Assembly (NCBI GenBank): GCA_026770595.1
Contig: MU634620.1
Span: 1-11,088, forward strand
Direction: 5' to 3'
Source of the DNA: Ochromonadaceae sp. CCMP2298
Lineage: Eukaryota; Sar; Synurophyceae; Ochromonadales; Ochromonadaceae
Length of the DNA stretch: 11,088 bases
Part shown: positions 1-5,947 of the stretch, one piece after another
Layout: every line of letters starts with the position of its first letter
How positions within the stretch are numbered: the stretch's first letter is position 1
The notes under the pieces: model-generated
What the model saw: only the letters and a program-made list of their open reading frames with translations
Told to the model about the DNA's origin: nothing
Databases searched by the model: none
Program-made: the position numbers and the translations under genes

Positions 1-178
1 CAGCGCCAATCACCAACAACACAGCGCCAACCACCCACACCACAGCATCAACCACCCACACCCCTGCGCCAATCACCCACAACCACTCACAACCCTGCGC
101 CAACCACCTACAACACAGCGCCAACCACCCACAACCCTGCGCCAACCACTCACATCACAGCGCCAACGACCCAAACCA
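1..178. repeat. 21-bp minisatellite, about 8 copies plus one partial
   Basis: Units begin at 1, 22, 43, 64, 95, 116, 137 and 158, with a 10-base partial unit at 85-94. The consensus is approximately CMGCGCCAACCACCCACAMCM, and copies differ at a few positions. The array is almost free of G and T outside the CAGCGCC/CTGCGCC core. It lies inside what is read as the intron upstream of the first visible exon. Because 21 is a multiple of three, frame +1 stays open through the array and up to a TGA near 260, so a coding role (Pro/Thr/Gln-rich) cannot be formally excluded. Confidence 0.85.
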
Positions 179-343
179 CCATAACCCACCGCTGTCACTG
201 CCACCCCCACTACCCCCCACCACTACCACAACCCCACCATCACTACCACTACGCCTACTGACTCTCCCTTCCTACCATCACTAAACCAACCCTTCCAACA
301 CCACTACCTACCACCATTACTCTCCCTCTCCCACCCCCCCCAG
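1..343 (+). other. 3' part of an intron of the GH95 gene (partial at left edge)
   Basis: The segment is strongly C/A- and C/T-rich. After the minisatellite (1-178) it continues as simple CCACTACCA-like sequence and then a pyrimidine tract (about 320-340) ending in CAG at 341-343. That is a standard 3' splice site, and the downstream reading frame (from 344) is the fucosidase frame. The upstream exons and the 5' splice site lie outside the window. No other gene is seen here. Confidence 0.6.
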
Positions 344-2588
344 CGGAGCGCTTCTGCTCACTGGTGGCTCGCATGCCCGGAGGAGCAGCGCCAGTAGTGG
401 ACTCCTTTCAGGCGCTGCCGGGGCGGGCAGGCGCAGACTCTGGCGAAGACAATGCACTGGTGGAAGGTGTGTGCGCGAGGGGGGGCGGCGGGTGCGTGAG
501 GGAGTTTCCCATTCCGCTTCCTGTCGGTCCCCTGCCCACTGCTTCCAACTCCTCCACCTTCACCTCCGCTGGCTCTGCCTCTGCCTCCGCTGCTTCTCGC
601 TCTGCCTCTGGCTCAGCAGCGGTGATGTCTGGAGTGGTGGGTGTGCCGGGAGTGGTGGGTGTGTCAGAGGTGCATGACATGAGTCACCGACACTTCTCAG
701 GCATGCACTGGCTATTTCCCGGTATACTGCACCCCAGCACTACCGCCGCCGCCACAGCCGCCACCATCAAAGCCGCTACCGCTGGACAGGCGGGTGTGGA
801 CGTGGAGGGTGCAGCAACAGGGGCTGCGGGAGGTGCGAGGGCTGCGGGGGCAGGGGCGGTTGTGGGTGCGGGGTCTTGTCTGCTGTCCAGCGCTGCCAAC
901 ACCCTGCGCCTCAAGCAGCTAGGGGGGCAGGGGGGACACACAGGCTGGTCTGCGGCCTGGGAGGCTTGCCTCTGGGCCCGCCTGGGGGGGCACCAGCAGG
1001 CAGCCACTGCCCTCACCCGCCTCCTCACTCGCTTCACTGCCCCAAACCTGCTCACCCTGCACCCTCCCCTGGCCTCTGTCTCCGGCGCCTCCAGTTGCAG
1101 CACGTGCTTCGTGGAGAGCGAGGCGTCTAAGGATATACTGTGGCGGAACAGGGCGGGGCGCGCTAAGGCTGTGGAGTTGCAGCTAATGGGACCATGCGCT
1201 GCGGGGGCGGGGGCAGGGGCTGGCGCTTTCAATGTGTCATCTATCTGCTCTTCTTCCTGTGCCTCCGCCTCCACTACTTCCACCTCCATCTCTTCCTCCT
1301 CTGTGTCTCCGCGCCGGCAGCCCTTGCAGACAGCGCAGGAGCTGGCCCACTCGCAGGAGGTGCCTGCGCGGCCCAGGGGCATGACCACAGACGGCACAGG
1401 ACAGGTGAGTGTTTGTGTGTGTGCTTATAAACGTGTGTAGGAATATGTGCTGGTGTGCATTTGAGTGGGCATGTGCATGTGCATCATCCCCCCACCGAAT
1501 CTACCCCCCCAATCAATCACTGGTCCCTCCCGCTCTCTCACTCTCTCTCACACTCTTTCTCTATCTCTATCTATCTATCTATCTATCTCACTCTCTCTTC
1601 TTCTCATCTCACTTCCCTCTGTCCTCTGCCCTCTCACTGCAACCCTCTCAATTCCCTCTCAACTGCCTCTCACTGCTGTACTGTGCCCTCTACCCTCTTA
1701 ACCTCACCCTTTCACTCCCACCCTCCACCTCCTACCCTCTCACTCCACGCCCCCTCCCCAGTTCCAGCTGGACGCCAACATGGGCCTGGTGGCGCTGGTG
1801 GTCGAGCTGCTGCTACAATCGCACGCCCCAGGTACGCTGCAGCTGCTGCCCGCGCTGGGCCCAGAGCTCGCTGGCGGTAGCAGCCGTAGTGGGCGTGGGC
1901 ACGCGTACGGGCTGCGCGCCAGGGGGCACCTGCTGGTATCTCTGGCGTGGGAGAGAGACACAGCTGCTGGTGCTGGCGCTGGCACTGGTATGGGTGCGGG
2001 TGCGGGTGCGGGTGCGGCTGCGGCTGCGGGTGTGTTCTTGGTCGCGGCTGAGGTGGCGGTGCAGAGTGCACACCCCTGGCTGCACCCCCACCTCAGGGAG
2101 GACCCCCTGCAGCCAGGATTCTACAGAGCTGACGCAGGCGCAGGCGCAGGCGCAGACACGGGCACAGGTGAAGGCGTTGGCTTAGGTGCGGGTGCAGGTG
2201 ACGGAGGGGGCAGCGGGGGTAGGGGAGCGCAGCTGGTTCTCAGCCTCTTCTCCCCCAACGCGCTGTTGCTGGCACCCCTAGCACCCCAGTGGCAGTCGCC
2301 CACAGAGCCCTGGGGCAGCTGCAAGGCAGAGATGCTGCTGGTAAGGGCGGGCGGGGCGGGGGGGACGGGAGAAGGGGGCGGTCACTTCCTGTACCGGGTG
2401 CAGGTCGTGGCGCAGGGCAGTGTCCCCTGCGTGCTGCGGTTCTGCGGTGCAACCCCCTCTGCCTCTGCCTCTGCCACTGCCTCTGCCTCCCCTGCCTCTG
2501 TCTCTGGCGCGCACGGGGGCTGCGGAGCACATCATCAGCGGATGGCACAGCACCGCGCGCTGTTTGGTGGGGCTGCAGACACAGACAG

Positions 2589-2595
<7 letters not shown>
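344..2595 (+). CDS. GH95-family alpha-L-fucosidase-like protein, C-terminal part (5' partial)
   Basis: Exons are 344-1404 and 1762-2595, joined in phase 0, giving 630 complete residues plus a stop (TAG 2593-2595). The earlier exons are outside the window. GH95 enzymes hydrolyse terminal alpha-L-fucosides, classically alpha-1,2 linkages on glycans, with an (alpha/alpha)6-barrel catalytic domain. Islands typical of the family appear in the correct order: [13 protein letters not shown] (from 685), AANTLRL...[18 protein letters not shown] (HTGWS at 937-951), PNLLTLHPP (ends 1068), then across the intron [20 protein letters not shown] (from 1762), LQLLPALGP and GLRARG. The Asp/Asn of FQLDAN match the family's FQIDGN motif; the Asp probably corresponds to the catalytic Asp of bifidobacterial AfcA (inference). 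The C-terminal remainder fits the family's beta domain. Odd points: Gly/Ala- and Ser-rich insertions separate the conserved islands, including 112 residues between HPP and FQLDAN that are normally adjacent. Whether it is an active enzyme cannot be judged because the N-terminal half, with the catalytic Glu, is missing. Confidence 0.82.
1405..1761 (+). other. intron in the GH95 gene (357 bp, phase 0)
   Basis: The donor is CAG|GTGAGT at 1404/1405 and the acceptor is CCCCAG|TT at 1761/1762. The 5' third is TG-rich (GTGTGTGTG, GCATGTGCATGTGCATC); the rest is a long C/T tract with a (TCTA)n run. Splicing joins ...TDGTGQ to FQLDAN..., restoring the GH95 motif in frame. An in-frame TAG at 1438-1440 would stop an unspliced transcript. 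Confidence 0.9.
1544..1600 (+). repeat. (CT)n / (TCTA)n microsatellite inside an intron
   Basis: CTCTCT-rich sequence passes into about six TCTA units near 1567-1588 and back into CTCT. It forms part of the polypyrimidine stretch of the GH95 intron. Confidence 0.85.
1964..2035 (+). repeat. coding GGTGCN hexamer repeat (Gly-Ala tract) in GH95
   Basis: Codon-pair repeats GGTGCT, GGCGCT, GGTGCG and GCTGCG encode an alternating Gly/Ala tract that ends in a short poly-Ala run. It lies between the conserved strand ending LAWERD and [10 protein letters not shown], so it looks like an in-frame loop expansion. A second, shorter expansion of the same kind (GCAGGC units, about 2133-2155) follows. Confidence 0.85.

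Positions 2596-2645
<50 letters not shown>
2590..2645 (+). repeat. 7-bp minisatellite CAGTAGG, 8 perfect copies, overlapping the GH95 stop
   Basis: Eight identical units start at 2590, 2597, 2604, 2611, 2618, 2625, 2632 and 2639, followed by a variant CAGCAGG. The GH95 stop codon TAG (2593-2595) is inside the first unit. The unit length is not a multiple of three, so each copy presents TAG in a different frame. Confidence 0.95.
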
Positions 2646-2648
<3 letters not shown>

Positions 2649-2744
2649 CAGGCGGCGAGCAGACAGCAGGCAGCATGTAAATTCGCTGCTACCTGACACT
2701 GCCACCTGCTATGAGCACCCCATATCAGCGCTAGTCTTGGCACC

Positions 2745-2904
2745 CTATCAAGTTTGGTGACTGGGAACAGGGAACTGGGGTCAGGAGATAGGGGACTTGG
2801 GTCAGGGGACTGGGCAGAAGACGCAGTACAGAGCACAGCCCTGCTCCGAGGACGAATGTACTGTTAACGCTAGTACTATGAGTAGTATTAGTAGTATTAG
2901 TAGC
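2745..2904 (+). repeat. degenerate G-rich and GTAGTATTA-type repeats in the GH95 3' flank
   Basis: At about 2757-2815 there are imperfect repeats around GGTCAGGRGAYTGGG. At about 2880-2903 there are copies of AGTAGTATT. Both are short, impure arrays in non-coding sequence downstream of the stop. Confidence 0.6.
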
Positions 2905-2914
2905 GGCATTGCAC

Positions 2915-2934
2915 ATTAAATGCTTTTATTGTAA
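2915..2934 (+). promoter_or_regulatory. candidate polyadenylation signal for the GH95 gene
   Basis: ATTAAA at 2915-2920 is the commonest variant of AATAAA, and TGTAA at 2930-2934 is the signal used by some green algae. Both sit about 320-340 bases after the stop, where G-rich repeats give way to A/T-rich sequence. The assignment rests on short motifs only. Confidence 0.3.
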
Positions 2935-3308
2935 ACAAGAAGAATGTACAAGACGCGTGTATTTTAAGTATCTTCTCGACTTCGTATACGGAAGGTATAC
3001 CGCAGCTCCCCCAAGTATACCTGGTAGAGGCCCTTTTCCCCCTAAAAGGGGTTCCCAGGGTTTTTAGTTTCCCTGGAGGCGTTTGTTGCACGTCGGGCTG
3101 CGGCCTCGACGCCAAACTCTCCCGGAGGGACAACGAAAACCCTTCCAAAACCCACATCTGGGTAACGTACGAAATTACTAAAGCCTCCGATTTGTCACAA
3201 TCCCTGGAATCCCTCCCAATCTGCCTCTCTCGTCTTGTCTGGTCTTGCCCGGTGTCTGTCAATCTAGAAGTCTACTCTGTGGTGTCTGTCTGGTCTTGTC
3301 TGTTAACG
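2935..3308. other. intergenic segment and 5' region of the carboxypeptidase gene
   Basis: This segment has little simple sequence, unlike the surroundings. It contains three GTATAC sites in 37 bp (2984, 2995, 3015; the middle one part of the palindrome GGTATACC). It also has a 7-bp-stem hairpin (CCCTTTT 3031-3037 with AAAAGGG 3044-3050) and a 6-bp-stem hairpin (CCAGGG 3055-3060 with CCCTGG 3071-3076). No TATA box is evident. Positions 3192-3308 are C/T- and TG-rich and probably hold the promoter and 5' leader of the downstream gene. The frame that contains the downstream start codon is open back to a TAG at 2901 but holds no upstream ATG. I recognise no protein here. Confidence 0.5.
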
Positions 3309-3326
3309 ATGGTGAAGTCTACTCTG
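3236..3326 (+). repeat. imperfect tandem duplication spanning the carboxypeptidase start codon
   Basis: TGTCTGGTCTTG occurs at 3236-3247 and 3287-3298, and GAAGTCTACTCTG occurs at 3267-3279 and 3314-3326. The two copies are therefore about 40-45 bp, offset by 47-51 bp, with a small length change between the anchors. The start codon ATG (3309) and the first codons of the signal peptide lie in the second copy. Confidence 0.75.
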
Positions 3327-5027
3327 CTGCTTTCGACGATCCAGGCGCTCCTTCTCGGAGCGACGATGGTTCAGGTAAGCAGCGAGTGTGAAATAATATC
3401 TGTCGTCGCTGCCTTCTCGACGAGCTGTGTTGCCTGATTGCTTTCCTCTCCCCGTTGATGATGACTGCTCAATTTGCCAAGGCTCACAATAATTTATCCC
3501 ACCACACAGGCGAGAATGATGCTCCAGCAGGAGCGCCTCGAGGAGGTTTACGGCAGTAAGCAGCCGCTGCGGAAGGACGCGTTCTGCTCCGAGCCCGTCT
3601 CCAAGGGCAAGGTGGAGTTCCCCGAGTCCCTGGCCGGCCGCGCCGGTGTAGATTTTGACATGTACTCTGGCTACGTGCCCATCTCCGACTCCCCCGACTA
3701 TCTCTTCTATTGGTTCTTCGGCGCGCAGGACGCCAACGCCTCGGCCCCGCTGATCATCTGGACCAACGGCGGTCCTGGCTGGTAAGCCCTGTCATATAAT
3801 ATCTACATTTTCCCTTTCTGCTCATTATCGCCACAGCTCACCATCTCTATTATCGCTGCCTTCTCTCCACCACAGCTCGGCCATGGAGGGTGCCACCACG
3901 GAGACCGGCCCTCTGTCCCTGTTCGACATCAAGGAGTCCTGCTCCAACGACGGCAACTGCGACTACACAGGCCAGCTCAGTAGAAATCCGTACGCCTGGA
4001 ACGTTCACGCGAATATGCTCTTCCTGGACCAGCCCAAGAACGTCGGTTACTCTTTCGGGTACGGGAAGGAGACCGAGAGCTCCGTGGAGGCGGCTGATGA
4101 TTTCATCGTTTTCTACCAAGGGTGGCTGGAATTGTTCCCTGAGTTCAAGGGCAGGGAGCTGATCATTGCAGGAGAGAGTTATGGTGGCCACTACGTGCCT
4201 GCATGGTACGGCCCACCCCCCGTAGACCCATTCTCTTTCCCGCGTACCCTCACTAATCCTCACTAATGCTCACTACCTTATCCAGGGCGAACGCCATCCT
4301 CAACTTCAACGAGGACCTGCAGAAGAAGGAGGAGGGGGCAGGGGTGCCTATCAACTTCGCCGGTGTGGCCATTGGGAACGGGTGCGTGAACAACACCGTG
4401 CAGAACACCGAGCAGTTCGTGAAGTTCCAGCACGAATGCCACCTCATACCCGAAGATGCCAACCCACGCACGCAGGCCGCCGCCTATGCTAGTATGATAT
4501 CGCACCTGGGGTATGAGCCTAATTACTACGACTACCGCGTCGAGTCTATCACCTGCGACGCCTGCTATGGGTACAACTACACCGCCTGGAGCTACTGGTT
4601 CCTGCAGACAGAGGTGCTCGACACGCTGCACATATGCGGCGACGCGGGCAACGATGCCTTCGCGGGCAGGGCTGGCGGCTGCATCTCCATGGGTGCTTTC
4701 GACGCTCACGATACTTTCGATTACAGCGGTGCCGTCGCACGCACACTCGAGGCAGGTGTTCCTGTCACCTTCTATTTTGGAAAGACAGACACAGCCTGCA
4801 ACTACGTGGGCGGCAACGCTATGGCTGAGACCATCGAGTGGACAGGCAGGGAGAGGTTCAACATGGCGCAGTTCGAGCCATTGCTGATCTCGGGCGTGGA
4901 GGCGGGGCAGGTGCGCACCTCGGGCGGGCTCACGGTGGTGCAGGTGGACAGTGCGGGTCATATGGTGCCGATGGACCAGCCTGCGGGGTCTGCTGCTGCC
5001 ATCAAGACCATCCTGGACCAGCTTTGA
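3309..5027 (+). CDS. serine carboxypeptidase (peptidase family S10), complete, 4 exons
   Basis: Exons are 3309-3374, 3510-3781, 3876-4205 and 4286-5027, 1410 nt, giving 469 residues, a usual S10 length. The enzyme removes C-terminal amino acids from peptides at acidic pH in vacuoles/lysosomes or outside the cell. Residues 1-22 (exon 1) form a signal peptide: Lys3 followed by a Leu-rich core. Motifs seen: WTNGGPGCSAMEG (substrate and oxyanion region), GESYGGHYVPAW with nucleophile Ser214, GKTDTACNYVGG with Asp391, and DSAGHMVPMDQP with His448. The Ser-Asp-His order and spacing match carboxypeptidase Y. Sequons NAS, NNT and NYT suggest N-glycosylation, and there is no ER-retention tail or C-terminal membrane anchor. 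ATG 3309 is chosen because it begins the signal peptide and no in-frame ATG precedes it. Introns 2 and 3 split the Cys codon of NGGPGC and the Trp codon of VPAW. The precise subfamily and vacuolar versus secreted location are not decided by the sequence. Confidence 0.95.
3375..3509 (+). other. carboxypeptidase intron 1 (135 bp, phase 0)
   Basis: The donor is CAG|GTAAGC and the acceptor is CACACAG|GCG. It separates the signal-peptide exon (ending MVQ) from the mature enzyme (starting ARMMLQQ). It is less pyrimidine-rich than the other introns and contains an in-frame TGA at 3435-3437. Confidence 0.88.
3782..3875 (+). other. carboxypeptidase intron 2 (94 bp, phase 2)
   Basis: The donor is TG|GTAAGC and the acceptor is CCACAG|CTCG. 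Splicing rebuilds the Cys codon (TG+C) of NGGPGC, so the family motif supports both boundaries. Confidence 0.95.
4206..4285 (+). other. carboxypeptidase intron 3 (80 bp, phase 2)
   Basis: The donor is TG|GTACGG and the acceptor is ATCCAG|GGCG. Splicing gives TGG (Trp), producing VPAWANAILNFNE. Two CTCACTAAT-like elements (about 4251-4267) are good branch-point candidates about 20-30 bases before the acceptor. Confidence 0.93.
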
Positions 5028-5048
5028 GACGCAGAGCAGCAGGATTAG

Positions 5049-5096
5049 AGATGCAGAGATGCAGAGATGCAGAGATGCAGAGATGCAGAGATGCAG
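5049..5096 (+). repeat. 8-bp minisatellite AGATGCAG, 6 perfect copies
   Basis: Units start at 5049, 5057, 5065, 5073, 5081 and 5089, beginning 22 bases after the carboxypeptidase stop codon, probably in its 3' UTR. Preceding sequence (GACGCAGAGCAGCAGG) looks like decayed units. Confidence 0.95.
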
Positions 5097-5138
5097 CTAC
5101 CTAACATATTGAACCACAGACACCAACAGACATACATA

Positions 5139-5236
5139 GTATCATGGGGTATCATAGGAAATCATAGCCGATCATAGGATATCATAGAGTAACATGGATA
5201 TCATAGGGAAGCAGAGGGCATCGTAGGCATCATAGA
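5139..5236 (+). repeat. degenerate ATCATAGG-type repeat
   Basis: About ten imperfect copies of ATCATAGN with 1-7 bases between them run from the GTATCATGGGG near 5139 to the CATCATAG ending at 5235. This is a second, older-looking short tandem array in the same 3' flank. Confidence 0.7.
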
Positions 5237-5947
5237 TTCGAAGTCCCATTATGCCTATACTCTCCGCAGTGCTTAATTTTCAGCACTGCCTCCCTCTCTC
5301 TGTCCGATGCGCGATAAATCAAGAAGTGAGACGTGCCTTCTTCTTTTTTTCCCCTTTTCCCTTTTCTCTGTCTATGTTATCTCCCCTCACTTTGGAGGGC
5401 TATGCTACCAGGGTATGCTGACGCTCCACTTCGACGACACTTTGATAAACAGTGTCTTTACATATATATATAGAAAGATATGCATAGATTAGATAGACAG
5501 GTAGATTAGTAGGAAAAATGATAGAAATTGCATACATAGTAGAATCATACTCGTGCTAAAATCGACGACATATCTTTAGTGGAGATTATCCACGGCTATT
5601 ATCAAGTAGGGGTGGCGATCAGCAGGTAAGCGGCGATTCGCCGTTGACCAGTAGAAGGGGATAAATCTTCCCCAATATCGAAATAAGTTTATGTCTGTCA
5701 GTCCCTGTCTGTCGGCATCAGTCCCTGCCCCGACCCCAGCCCCCTTAGACATCTCTTCTTGTTCAGCGACACGGCTTACACACCCTTCCCTATACATACT
5801 ACGCTAAGAGCCCACATGCTATAAGTACAAAAAAGAAACCAGTATGTCACATGTCGCTCCCCTGCCCCTGCCCCTACCCTGACCCCAGCCCCAGCCTTCA
5901 AACCCATCCTCTGCCCCCAGCCCTTCCCCCCGCACCCCCGCACCTCT
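5237..5947. other. convergent intergenic region between carboxypeptidase and EFL1
   Basis: The only short frames here show no recognisable protein. It holds an A/T-rich stretch with a (TA)n run near 5460-5475, a 13-base perfect palindrome CGGCGATTCGCCG at 5631-5643, and C-rich blocks at about 5720-5745 and 5855-5940. TTACA at 5776-5780 is TGTAA on the minus strand, a weak candidate polyadenylation signal for EFL1. The segment 5732-5768 partly repeats the last bases of EFL1 and its flank. I see no tRNA or other RNA gene. Confidence 0.55.
5732..5768 (-). repeat. partial duplicate of the EFL1 3' terminus
   Basis: TCTTCTTGTTCAGCG at 5754-5768 is identical to 5953-5967, which on the minus strand encodes the last residues (TLNKK) of EFL1. 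Each copy is preceded (on the plus strand) by GACCCCAGCCCC, at 5732 and 5881. The distal copy lacks the EFL1 stop codon, so it looks like a decayed duplicate of the gene end lying in the 3' flank. Confidence 0.55.

Noticed and set aside
1-178. The left-edge array considered as a CRISPR array
   Set aside because: Units are contiguous 21-mers without unique spacers, and the context is eukaryotic.
684-1397. 237-codon minus-strand frame opposite the GH95 exon
   Set aside because: The plus strand carries ordered GH95 motifs. The minus-strand translation is Ala/Pro/Glu-rich with no motif and arises from composition.
2240-2836. 198-codon minus-strand frame with repeated LPTAYCL peptide
   Set aside because: The repeat peptide is only the reverse translation of the 7-bp minisatellite (three units are seven codons), and the rest is antisense to GH95.
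5307-5492. Short plus-strand open frame in the convergent intergenic region
   Set aside because: It has 61 codons, ends in A/T-rich simple sequence, has no recognisable motif and no supporting splice or initiation context.
5631-5643. Perfect palindrome CGGCGATTCGCCG as a possible terminator or regulatory hairpin
   Set aside because: The loop would be one base, which cannot form as a simple hairpin, and no U-tract or gene end is adjacent. It is kept only as a note in the intergenic entry.
5576-5797. 73-codon minus-strand frame downstream of EFL1
   Set aside because: It overlaps the decayed EFL1-end duplicate, has a Gly/Ala tract but no domain, and its length is unremarkable.
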